A stretch of DNA of 64,000 bases from Bog-473 sp963783965. Its GTDB lineage: Bacteria > Actinomycetota > Acidimicrobiia > Acidimicrobiales > RAAP-2. This document shows, one piece after another, positions 51,027-59,003 of this stretch; within the stretch, counting starts at the first letter, position 1; each line of letters opens with the position of its first letter. The stretch is from assembly GCA_963783965.1 (NCBI GenBank), contig CAWAPQ010000013.1, positions 372,001 to 436,000 on the forward strand, given 5' to 3'. The position numbers were made by a program, and so were the translations under genes. Under the pieces are notes generated by a model, which saw only the letters and a list, made by a program, of their open reading frames with translations, was not told where the DNA came from and did no database searches.

Positions 51027-51370
51027 TGATCGAACAGTTCGACGTTGCGGTCCTCGGAGCCGGCTTCGGCGGCCTCACCTTGGCCCACCGCCTTGCCCAG
51101 TAGTTCGTGGCCGACGCTCTCGAAGCCACGCGCGCAGCGGGCGCGTCCTCCATTGAGATCTCAGAAGGAGCGATGGACCGCTATGAGCGCGCCCTCGAGC
51201 ACGACCTCCGCGGGACGGTCTGGGCTCAGGGTTGCTCGACCTACTTCCACAACGCCGCCGGTCAGATCGTGACGCAACTTCCGCACACCTCGGGGTGGTA
51301 CGCAAAGGCCAGGAGACAGATCGATCGTGACGACTTCACCTTCGGTGGTGTGGCCGGCCTGACCTCGTAG
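51027..51370 (+). pseudogene. Decayed FAD-dependent monooxygenase (internal deletion and amber stop)
   Basis: The first 25 codons encode a normal flavin-binding start (FDVAVLGAGFGGLTLAHRLA) and then hit TAG at 51101-51103. The same frame continues with what looks like the C-terminus of a Baeyer-Villiger or flavin-containing monooxygenase (AMDRYERALEHDL, TVWAQGC, Y-F-H-N, DDF), ending at 51370. Around 400 residues between these ends are missing. It is a relic of a deleted gene, not a functional peptide. Confidence 0.7.
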
Positions 51371-51415
51371 TCCGAAGCGCAATCGGGTCGACGGCACCGG
51401 AGACCCTCGAAAGGG

Positions 51416-52696
51416 TCAGCTCGCCGTCGACGTCCCGGCCAGGTCCTTCCCGCATGACGGCTTCGACGAAATCGCCGTGAAGTCGGTCGGGCCGGCCTTC
51501 ATGACCCAGGCGCAGGTCTGAGCCGGGTCATGCCCGAAGTTGTTGGTGTAGTTCAAGTTGTAGGGCAGCAACCCGTTGGCGTTGTACGCCTTGAGGCTCC
51601 GCAGGTTCTTGATCACCGCGGCCTTGGTCGGGTTGGATCCCGCCATCTGCAGGCCCTTGATCATGAGGTCGGCGCCGGCCCACGACTCGTACTGGCCCAG
51701 ATTCGGGAACTGGGTCTTGGTGAAGTGGGCGTACTTCTGCATGGCGGCCTGCATCTGCTGAGTCCCGGCGTTGGGCAGCGACCACGGGCGGAAGGGCGTG
51801 AGGAAGTAGCCACCCTGCACGACCTTCCACGCCGGGGACTTGATCACGTCAGGCTGGTACCCGCTGGCGTAGATGGCCGTCTTGATCTTCACGCCGGCCT
51901 GCTGCAACGCCGTGGCCAGGGCGTAGTTGGAGTCGGCGTCCATGGCAGGCGAAATAGCGTTGACTCCGTTCTTCTTCGCCACCAGCGCCTCACTGGTGAA
52001 GTCGACGCCACCGAAGGGGACGGTGGTGTCGAGCACGCCGACCTTGCCGCCCGCGTGCTTGAACGAGTCGGCCGTCGCGATGGCGGCCCGGCTCGACGAC
52101 GGCGAGATGCTGTAGCCGTACGCGCCGAGGGTGGTGGCGCCCAGCTTCTTGAACAAGTCGCCCAGCTGCGTGTTGACCGGGTACTTGGGGTCGACGCTGC
52201 CTTCGTCGGACGCGAACATATTGGTGTTCGGCTGTGTGCCCCACTCCGGCCCGTCGTCGTAGGTGCCGGTCACGGGCATGCCGGCCTGCTGCGGGTACTT
52301 GGCGGCCAGGAACATCAACGGGCTCTGCGAGACGATCCCGATCGCGCCCTTGGAGATGGCGCTCTGCACGGCGGTGGCGATCTCACTTGGGTTGGTCTGG
52401 TCGTCGATGGTGATCCCGACGAGCTTGTGCCCGTTCACGCCGCCTTGGGCGTTCTGCAGCGCGATGCGCGCGTTGAAGCCCGCCGGAGAGGTCCCGTTCT
52501 GGGACCCGCCCTCTCCCGTCAGGTCGGTGATGTAGGCAATCGTGATCGGCGCCGGCGCTGCGGCGGCCGTCACGGCGGTCGTGCCAACGAGGAGGAGCGG
52601 CACGCCGGTCAACATGCCCAGCGCCACGGGGACGATCGTCGGCAGGCGCCTCCGCGTCGATCCGCCTCGGTTGATGCGTCGTTGCACGGTCTGCAT
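51416..52696 (-). CDS. ABC transporter substrate-binding protein (HAAT type)
   Basis: Secreted binding protein of 426 residues with a basic start, a hydrophobic signal (VPVALGMLTGVPLLLVGTTAV) and the fold start PITIAYITDLTGEGG. It is the likely binding protein of the livF-livG-livHM set directly upstream. It is strikingly similar to 36593-37849 (GFNARIALQNAQGGVNGHK, YGYSISPSSSR, SLPNAGTQQMQAAM). ATG 52694-52696 gives a normal signal peptide, though the purine-rich box is close. GTG 52744 is an alternative. A palindromic operator lies 69 bases upstream of the ATG. Confidence 0.88.
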   Translation of the reverse strand: MQTVQRRINRGGSTRRRLPTIVPVALGMLTGVPLLLVGTTAVTAAAAPAPITIAYITDLTGEGGSQNGTSPAGFNARIALQNAQGGVNGHKLVGITIDDQTNPSEIATAVQSAISKGAIGIVSQSPLMFLAAKYPQQAGMPVTGTYDDGPEWGTQPNTNMFASDEGSVDPKYPVNTQLGDLFKKLGATTLGAYGYSISPSSSRAAIATADSFKHAGGKVGVLDTTVPFGGVDFTSEALVAKKNGVNAISPAMDADSNYALATALQQAGVKIKTAIYASGYQPDVIKSPAWKVVQGGYFLTPFRPWSLPNAGTQQMQAAMQKYAHFTKTQFPNLGQYESWAGADLMIKGLQMAGSNPTKAAVIKNLRSLKAYNANGLLPYNLNYTNNFGHDPAQTCAWVMKAGPTDFTAISSKPSCGKDLAGTSTAS

Positions 52697-52764
52697 GCCT
52701 CCCCGGATCCCCTGCCGGAAGATCCCTCTCGTGTCGCCGTACACTGAGCCAGCGCTCGTGGGTT

Positions 52765-52782
52765 GTAATGACCGGTCGTTAC
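52765..52782 (-). promoter_or_regulatory. Palindromic operator upstream of the binding-protein gene
   Basis: GTAATGACCGGTCGTTAC is an 18-base palindrome with one mismatched pair, centred on ACCGGT. It overlaps the last codons and stop of livF and lies 69 bases before the binding-protein ATG. It may give that gene a promoter of its own under TetR-type control. Confidence 0.5.
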
Positions 52783-53528
52783 TGTAGCGAACCCCCAGCC
52801 GCCGCAGGGGTCGCCGGCTCGGCGTCGCCGAGGTAGCGGTCGATGACCTCTTGCCCGGCCTCCGCGGCAGGGCCGAACCAGCCCACCTGGCCCCGCATCA
52901 GGATCACGCAGGCGTCCGCCATGGAGAGGGCACGGTGGACGAATTGCTCGGTCAGAACGATGGTGATCCCCGACCGCCGGGCTTCCTCGAGGGCCTCGAA
53001 GACGGACTCGGTCACGATCGGCGCCAGACCGAGCGACATCTCGTCGGCGATGATGAGCGTGGGCGAGACGGCCAGCGCCCTGGCCAGGGCCAGCATCTGC
53101 TGCTCGCCCCCCGACAGGCTCCCTGCCCGCTGCCCTCTGCGTTGACCCAAGACCGGAAAGCGGTCGATGGCCCGGTCGATGGCGGCGGCGCGCTCGTGTC
53201 GCTTCTCCTGGGCCACCGCCATGCGCAGGTTGTCGACGACGGACAGGCCCGGGAAGATGCCTCGTCCCTCCGGGATGTAGGTCAACCCGAGCTTTCGAAT
53301 GCGGTGCGCCGGCTGTCCGGTGATCTCGTGGCCGTCGAAGAAGACCCGGCCGCTGGTGGTGGGAACCAACCCCGAGACCGCACGCGCCAATGTGCTCTTG
53401 CCCGCTCCATTGGCACCCAGGACGGCGAGAACCGTGCCCGGATCCACCGTGAGGGAAACGCCGAAGAGGGCGCGCGACGACCCGTAGCGAACATCGAGGT
53501 TCTCGACGGTGAGGAGAGGATCGGTCAC
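52779..53528 (-). CDS. livF: Branched-chain amino acid-type ABC transporter ATP-binding protein (LivF-like)
   Basis: ATPase of 249 residues. Walker A is GANGAGKST, the signature is LSGGEQQML, Walker B is LIIADEMSLGLAP (Glu kept), and YIPEGRGIFPGLS is a LivF marker. The GTG start overlaps the livG stop (GTGA). It is the last transporter gene before the binding protein in the second liv-type operon. Confidence 0.9.
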   Translation of the reverse strand: MTDPLLTVENLDVRYGSSRALFGVSLTVDPGTVLAVLGANGAGKSTLARAVSGLVPTTSGRVFFDGHEITGQPAHRIRKLGLTYIPEGRGIFPGLSVVDNLRMAVAQEKRHERAAAIDRAIDRFPVLGQRRGQRAGSLSGGEQQMLALARALAVSPTLIIADEMSLGLAPIVTESVFEALEEARRSGITIVLTEQFVHRALSMADACVILMRGQVGWFGPAAEAGQEVIDRYLGDAEPATPAAAGGSLQ

Positions 53529-54391
53529 GCCGAGTTTCCCCCGGTGGGCGCCGGCTCGGCCGGGGGACCCGGCTCCGGGTCGGTGTCGCCCAGGTAGGCG
53601 GCCCGCACCGCGGGGTCGTTGCGGATCTCCTCGGGGCTCCCCACGGCGATGCGCTCACCGAAGTCGAGCACGAAGACGATGTCGGACAGCGACAGCACCG
53701 CGGCCACGTCGTGCTCCACCATGATGAGAGAGACCCGGTGGTCCGGTTGATCGACGATCTGGCGGAAGACCGACAGCAGGTTCTCCGACGCCTTGATGTC
53801 GAGGCCCGAGAGCGGCTCGTCCAAGAGGAGCACGTTCGGCTCGCTGGCCAGTGCCCTCCCGACCTCGACCAGGCGCAGGATGCCGAGCGGCAGCGCCGCC
53901 ACGGGCGCTTTCTCGACCTTGGTGAGCCGCAAGAGCTCGAGCAGCTCGTCCACCCGCTCGCTCTCCTCCCGCGAGGGCGGGAGGAGAGAGCGCGGATCGA
54001 GCATGTCGCGCCACAGCCGTGTCGGGGCCGTCCGAGCGCGATGGGCGAGTTGGAGGTGCTCGCGCACGGTGAGACCCATGAAGAGTTCAGGCTGCTGGAA
54101 CGTCCGCGCCAGACCCTTGCGTGCCCGCGCCCGGCACGACGCGTTGGTGACGTCGGCCCCGTGCAGATGCACCTTGCCCCTGTTGGGGCGGAGGAGGCCG
54201 GACAGGACAGCCAGCAGCGTTGACTTTCCGGCACCATTCGGCCCGACCAGGCCTGCGATCTGGCCTGGCTGGACCTCGAGGCTCACGTCAGACAGGGCGG
54301 TGAGGCCTCCGAAGCGAACGGTGATGTCGCGCGCCGCCAGGGCGGCGCCCTCGGCTCCGACGGCCCGAGCAGTCTCGCCCGTGGTCGGCAT
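53525..54391 (-). CDS. livG: Branched-chain amino acid-type ABC transporter ATP-binding protein (LivG-like)
   Basis: ATPase of 288 residues. Walker A is GPNGAGKST, the LivG-type ARTFQQPELFMGLTVREHL follows, then a degenerate signature (LPLGILRLVEVGRAL), Walker B LLLLDEPLSGLD and VEHDVAAVLSLSD. The ATG (54389-54391) overlaps the permease stop (ATGA). A Pro-rich tail of about 20 residues follows the last helix. It pairs with the adjoining LivF. Confidence 0.9.
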   Translation of the reverse strand: MPTTGETARAVGAEGAALAARDITVRFGGLTALSDVSLEVQPGQIAGLVGPNGAGKSTLLAVLSGLLRPNRGKVHLHGADVTNASCRARARKGLARTFQQPELFMGLTVREHLQLAHRARTAPTRLWRDMLDPRSLLPPSREESERVDELLELLRLTKVEKAPVAALPLGILRLVEVGRALASEPNVLLLDEPLSGLDIKASENLLSVFRQIVDQPDHRVSLIMVEHDVAAVLSLSDIVFVLDFGERIAVGSPEEIRNDPAVRAAYLGDTDPEPGPPAEPAPTGGNSA

Positions 54392-56403
54392 CACGATATG
54401 TGCTCCGCTACGCGTGTCGGCACCGGCCCGACGTCCGCGGTGGCCAACGTCAGGTCGGCCAGTTCGGCGCCCTGCTGTTGCGGCCGCAGGTGGAGGACGA
54501 GACGACGGAGTCGGCGACTCTGCTCGGCCAGCACGCCGTCGGGGTACTTGGCCGCCGACACCGCGCCGAGACCGAAGAGCACCGGCGTCACGTTCGAGGT
54601 CCAGGTCGGTAGGTAGTTCTGGGTGACGGCAGGGAGCAGGGCCAACGAGACCCCGCCCAGCAGTGCCGCAGCGTTGGAGCGAACGCCCCACGTCACGAGC
54701 ACGGCCAGCCAGACCACGCCCTCGAAGGTGGCGAACTCGCTGGGCTGGAAGGTCGTCTGGGACAGGGCGAAGAGACCTCCGCCGATCCCGGCGATCAGTG
54801 CTGCGAGCGCCCCGGCAATGACCTTCTGCTGCACCACGCTGATGCCCGACGTCTTTGCCCCGGCCTCACTCCAGCGCGCCGCGTTGAGAGCCAGGCCGGT
54901 GGTCGATCGTCGGAAGTTGACGATGAAGAGCGCAATGATCACGAAGGCGGCGAGACACAGATAAGCAAAGGCACGATCGGAGGCGGCGAAACCCGGTCGA
55001 TTGAGCGTAAGACCCAAACCCTGGTTCACGAAGGTGGGCAGCGTGAAAACGAGGTTCTCCATCAAGAGCCCGAACGTCAGCGTCACCAGGGCGACGTACA
55101 GATCGCCGAGGCGGATGCTGAGCAGGCCGACGACGACACCCATCGCCAGCGCCACGACACCGCCGGCGAGGACGGCCAACAGAACCGGCCACCCGTGGTT
55201 GTTCGCCAGTTGGGCAGTGGTCAGCGCGCCCACCCCGGCGAAGGTGATCTGACAGAGCCAGAGCATGCCGCCCTCTCCCGTGACGATTGTCCAGGAGAGG
55301 AGGATGACCGCGTAGGCGAATCCGGCGGCCATCACGCCGACCCAGTAGCCCTGCACAATGAGCGGGATGACGCCCACGACCGCGATCAGGAGCACCGGTC
55401 CGGCGTAGCGGCCGAAGAATCCGAGGGATGCGGACTCGACCACGTTGCTGGTGGACCCCGCCAGACGGCTCTCGCCCTGGGGCGTGATGGCACGGTCGAG
55501 CGCGCCACCCCAGCCGTCCGTCTCGCCGACTCGACCGCGGCGGAGCAGCTCGTAGACGAGAACGACGGCGACGACAATGAAGGGCACGGCGTCGATGAAC
55601 TCCGTCGTCCACGAGCTCGAGGGCGGGAGGTAACCCTCAATGAGCGAGGTGGCGATGCCCATGAGAAGGGCCACGACCACGGCCACCGTCAGGTTCCGCA
55701 GCCGCGCTGCCACGACGGCGGCGAACGACGCGGCGATGAGGATCGTGAACTTGTCGGGGTCGAGACCGACGATGGGGGCTGCCAGCACTCCGGCCAGCCC
55801 GGCAAAGAGGGTGCTGACGGCCCAGACCCCGACGGAAATGAAGGTCGGATTGGTGCCCGAGAGGTCCGTCATCGCCGGTGAGTCGACCATCGCCCGCACC
55901 TTGAGCCCCACGTCGGTGTAGCGCAGGATCAGCGCGCCGGCGATCACGGTCGCGAGCACGCAGGCGTAGACGATGACCTGATCGAGCGTGACCGCGACGC
56001 CGAAGACCTGGTAGACGGCGACCGGCTGCGGCGCGAGCCCCGGCGCCGACTGGATGGCCTGGTTGCCGAAGATCAACACGGCCGCCGCCGGGATGGCCAC
56101 CAGCAGGCCAATCGTCGCCACCACCTTGATCATGGGTGAGGACAGGCGCAGATGCCGGAACAGCACGAAGTAGAGGAACACCCCCAACGCAGGCGAGGCC
56201 ACCACAATGGAGAGGACCGCAGCCGGCAGGATCGACCAGCTGTGCTGCGTGTTGAGGAAGTAGTAGAAGCGGGCGATGAAGAAGGCCATGGCTCCGAAGG
56301 CGAAGTTCAGAATCCCCGACGCCGTGTAGGTGATGACCAGGCCTGCGGAGCAGATCGCATAGATCCCTCCCAGCACCAGTCCGGCGATCACGAATTGCAG
56401 CAT
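54391..56403 (-). CDS. Fused LivH-LivM permease of a branched-chain amino acid-type ABC transporter
   Basis: Permease of 670 residues in which both membrane subunits are joined. The LivH half (1-295) starts with LQFVIAGLVLGGIYAICSAG and has GILNFAFGAMAFF. A hydrophilic linker (about 295-325) leads to the LivM half, with GEGGMLWLCQITFAGVGAL and TGLALNAARWSEAGAKTSGI as the coupling loop. About 16 hydrophobic helices are visible. ATG 56403 follows a GAGGAGGGG box. It is the first gene of the second liv operon and lies below GACGTC-type operator D. Confidence 0.9.
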   Translation of the reverse strand: MLQFVIAGLVLGGIYAICSAGLVITYTASGILNFAFGAMAFFIARFYYFLNTQHSWSILPAAVLSIVVASPALGVFLYFVLFRHLRLSSPMIKVVATIGLLVAIPAAAVLIFGNQAIQSAPGLAPQPVAVYQVFGVAVTLDQVIVYACVLATVIAGALILRYTDVGLKVRAMVDSPAMTDLSGTNPTFISVGVWAVSTLFAGLAGVLAAPIVGLDPDKFTILIAASFAAVVAARLRNLTVAVVVALLMGIATSLIEGYLPPSSSWTTEFIDAVPFIVVAVVLVYELLRRGRVGETDGWGGALDRAITPQGESRLAGSTSNVVESASLGFFGRYAGPVLLIAVVGVIPLIVQGYWVGVMAAGFAYAVILLSWTIVTGEGGMLWLCQITFAGVGALTTAQLANNHGWPVLLAVLAGGVVALAMGVVVGLLSIRLGDLYVALVTLTFGLLMENLVFTLPTFVNQGLGLTLNRPGFAASDRAFAYLCLAAFVIIALFIVNFRRSTTGLALNAARWSEAGAKTSGISVVQQKVIAGALAALIAGIGGGLFALSQTTFQPSEFATFEGVVWLAVLVTWGVRSNAAALLGGVSLALLPAVTQNYLPTWTSNVTPVLFGLGAVSAAKYPDGVLAEQSRRLRRLVLHLRPQQQGAELADLTLATADVGPVPTRVAEHIS

Positions 56404-56447
56404 TCCTGCGGACCCCTCCTCACCGGCCGGCTCCGCCGGGGCGTTTC

Positions 56448-56467
56448 TGACATCGACGTCGATTCAG
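56448..56467 (-). promoter_or_regulatory. GACGTC-centred operator D, upstream of the LivHM operon
   Basis: TGAC-ATC-GACGTC-GAT-TCAG; the inner 12 bases ATCGACGTCGAT form a perfect palindrome. It lies 45 bases before the LivHM ATG and shares the layout of sites A, B, C and E. It is also next to the end of the double-TetR gene. Confidence 0.55.
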
Positions 56468-56531
56468 ATACTAACGATGCGGACCGGACCGTGCACGACA
56501 GAGGAAAGGCCCTTTGAGCTGGGATGAAGCA

Positions 56532-57875
56532 TTAGCGAAGGGCATCGGCACTCCTGACCGAGGACCGGCCGAGCAGACCCCGCTCGACGATGTGCGCCGC
56601 CGCGTCGACACCGGCGGCCGTGCGCGGCTGCGCCCCGAAGGCACCCAGGAGTGCCACCATGACCACGGCGTCGATCTCCACGTCACCGAAGCCGCGGTCG
56701 CCGAGGACCCGCACCATCCGGCGCCGCCCCCAGTCCAACGCCGAGGCGGACAGGGAGCGCAGCCTGACATCCTCGAGTGCGGCGCCGACCCAGACACGGA
56801 TCATCGCCGCCTCGCCCGACTGCGCCGCGTTGTAGCGCTGGAGCCACCGACGCAATTCGGGACCGTTCTCTGTCGTCAGATCGGGGATCTCGACGAAGGC
56901 CTCGGCGACGGCGCGCATGGCCTGCACCGTGAGCACAATCGCCAGCTCATCCTTGTTCTCGAAGTAGCGGTAGAAGACTCCGTGGGAGACCCCGGCCGCG
57001 GCCGCAAGGTCGTCCACCCGGGTGGCGTGATAACCCCGCTCGACGAACACGTCCCGCCCGTTTTCAACCAGTGCCTTCAAGGCAGCGCGCTTGTCGGTGC
57101 CGGATTGGATCGTCTCCTCCTTCTCCAACATCGCACGGACTCCGGGCCCGAACGGAACGCGTGGCGGATGAGCGCCGGAGCCGGCGTGCACGTTGACGGC
57201 GCTGCGTCCGAAGAGCGACCGGTGCATGACATCGGTCATGACGACCTCGACCCGCTCCCTCGAGTAGTCCTCCGGTGCCACGGCGCGCAGGCTGACCGCA
57301 TCGTCAAGGGACCGGGCGAGACTGCCGAGCAGGAGCTCGAGCAGCGGACTGAGCTGACGGGCGGGCAGATCGCTGGTCGAAAGCTTCGAGCGGATCCGGG
57401 CCACGCTCTGATCGCGGAGGCGCACGACCGCGGTGGTCAGGCGGTCGTCACCCGCCAGCGCCGCTGGGAGGGCCTGGAAGATCGGCCCGTAGCGTGCGTG
57501 AATGTCCCCGTAGCGGCCCACCCAGGCGCGGAGGCTCTGCCAGCCCTCGGCCTCCGGCGTGATCGGGTCGATCGCCTCGGTGGATGCGCTGATCTGTCGT
57601 GCGACCTGGCCCGCCAGGCTGCTGAACACGTCCTCCTTCCCCGAGAAGTACTGGTAAAAGGACACTCTCGAGCAGCTCGCCTGCTCGCTGATGCGGGCGA
57701 TGCTGCATCGATGAAACCCCTCGTCGCCGAAGAGCTGCAGGGCGGCATCGAGAATGCGTTGCCGGGTCCGCTGCCCGCGCGCACCTACCCTGGGGTTGTC
57801 GGAGAATGGTGCGCGTCGCAGGACCGGTTCGGCATCCTCGAGCCGGGCGACCGGGGCGGCGCTCTCAGGCGCCAT
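56532..57875 (-). CDS. TetR-family regulator with two complete TetR units
   Basis: Protein of 447 residues, about twice the normal TetR size. The first DNA-binding domain is TRQRILDAALQLFGDEGFHR with SRVSFYQYFSGKEDV (about 35-80). The second is KRAALKALVENGRDVFVERG with SHGVFYRYFENKDEL (about 255-300). Each is followed by its own helical ligand domain. Such tandem TetRs include Mce3R of mycobacteria, which controls lipid genes. It probably regulates the flanking liv operon and hydratase. ATG 57875 is chosen over an upstream GTG (57923). Confidence 0.88.
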   Translation of the reverse strand: MAPESAAPVARLEDAEPVLRRAPFSDNPRVGARGQRTRQRILDAALQLFGDEGFHRCSIARISEQASCSRVSFYQYFSGKEDVFSSLAGQVARQISASTEAIDPITPEAEGWQSLRAWVGRYGDIHARYGPIFQALPAALAGDDRLTTAVVRLRDQSVARIRSKLSTSDLPARQLSPLLELLLGSLARSLDDAVSLRAVAPEDYSRERVEVVMTDVMHRSLFGRSAVNVHAGSGAHPPRVPFGPGVRAMLEKEETIQSGTDKRAALKALVENGRDVFVERGYHATRVDDLAAAAGVSHGVFYRYFENKDELAIVLTVQAMRAVAEAFVEIPDLTTENGPELRRWLQRYNAAQSGEAAMIRVWVGAALEDVRLRSLSASALDWGRRRMVRVLGDRGFGDVEIDAVVMVALLGAFGAQPRTAAGVDAAAHIVERGLLGRSSVRSADALR

Positions 57876-57889
57876 CAGGTCACGACCTG
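57876..57889. promoter_or_regulatory. Inverted repeat directly upstream of the double-TetR gene
   Basis: CAGGTC and GACCTG form a perfect six-base inverted repeat with a two-base spacer, ending one base before the chosen ATG. The position suits self-regulation of the TetR gene, but the repeat is short. Confidence 0.35.
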
Positions 57890-57949
57890 CGCTCGCTCTG
57901 CAGACGGCCGCCGGCCACCCCAAAGGGAGTCACCGGTCCCGCGTGCCGG

Positions 57950-58858
57950 TCAGGAGTCGGCTCGGACCTTGTCTTTGAGGGCGGGGACGATCGGCGGTGC
58001 GTCCTTCCAGTTCGGGAGGCCGCTGTCCTCCTTGGCCACGGGGTAGCCGTCGTCGTTGACCTGGGCCCAGTGCGAATGGTTGAGCTCGTGCAGGGTGAAG
58101 CAGGCATTGAGCGCGTTGTAGAACCCCATGTTGTCCACGCTCTGGTTCACGGCTTCCTTGACCAGCAATGACGTCACCGACGGCAGCACGGCGATCCGCT
58201 CGGCGAACTCCTCGGTCCGTTGCGTGAGGTCCTCGGCCGGAAAGATCTTGCTGACCATGCCGAGGCCATGTGCCTCCTCGGCGTCGATGGAGTCGCCGGT
58301 CAGGAGCAGTTCCTTCGCCTTGCGCGGGCCGAACTCCCACGGGTGGGCGAAGTACTCCGTGCCGCACATGCCCAGGCGCGTTCCCACCACGTCGGCGAAG
58401 CGCGTCCCCTCGGCGCAGACGATGAGGTCGCATGCCCACAGCAGCATCAGCCCGGCCGCATAGACATCCCCGTGCGCCTGCCCGATGGTGATTTTGCGCA
58501 GATTGCGCCAACGCCGCGTGTTCTCGAAGTAGTAGTGCCACTCCTGGAGCATGAGACTCTCAGCACCCTTACGCGTCGCACCATTGATCTTGCGGGTGTA
58601 GTGCTGGTTCGGCCCCGGCATGCCTTCTTCCATGGCGACCTTGGAACCCATGTCGTGTCCCGACGAAAACATCGGACCCATGCCGCCCAGGATGACCACC
58701 CGGACCTCGTCGTCTGCCTCCGCTTCGAGGAACGCGTCGTTCAAATCGACCAGGAGCCCACGGTTCTGGGCGTTGCGCGCCTCGGGACGGTTGAGCATGA
58801 TGCGCGCCACCTTCCCCGAGTCGAGCGTCTCGTACGTCACGAATTTGTAGTCAGTCAT
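57950..58858 (-). CDS. Enoyl-CoA hydratase/isomerase family protein
   Basis: Crotonase-fold protein of 302 residues: VARIMLNRPEARNAQNRGLL, FSSGHDMGSK as the first oxyanion segment, GDVYAAGLMLLWACD as the second, and a long C-terminal part (NACFTLHELNHSHWAQ). Family members of this length occur in actinobacterial steroid and lipid catabolism. It starts at ATG 58858 and lies upstream of the double-TetR gene on the same strand with a 74-base gap. It may share its regulation. Confidence 0.88.
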   Translation of the reverse strand: MTDYKFVTYETLDSGKVARIMLNRPEARNAQNRGLLVDLNDAFLEAEADDEVRVVILGGMGPMFSSGHDMGSKVAMEEGMPGPNQHYTRKINGATRKGAESLMLQEWHYYFENTRRWRNLRKITIGQAHGDVYAAGLMLLWACDLIVCAEGTRFADVVGTRLGMCGTEYFAHPWEFGPRKAKELLLTGDSIDAEEAHGLGMVSKIFPAEDLTQRTEEFAERIAVLPSVTSLLVKEAVNQSVDNMGFYNALNACFTLHELNHSHWAQVNDDGYPVAKEDSGLPNWKDAPPIVPALKDKVRADS

Positions 58859-59003
58859 AAGGAGGCTCCTTGACGAGTGCAGCGAGTCGTTGCTGAAGTG
58901 ACCCTACTGTTAGAAACGGCACGGTGCACCTTGGGGACGAGGTGACGATGGACCACCCTGCCGACGCGACGCGACGGGCGACCGTGTGACGAACTGACCC
59001 GAA

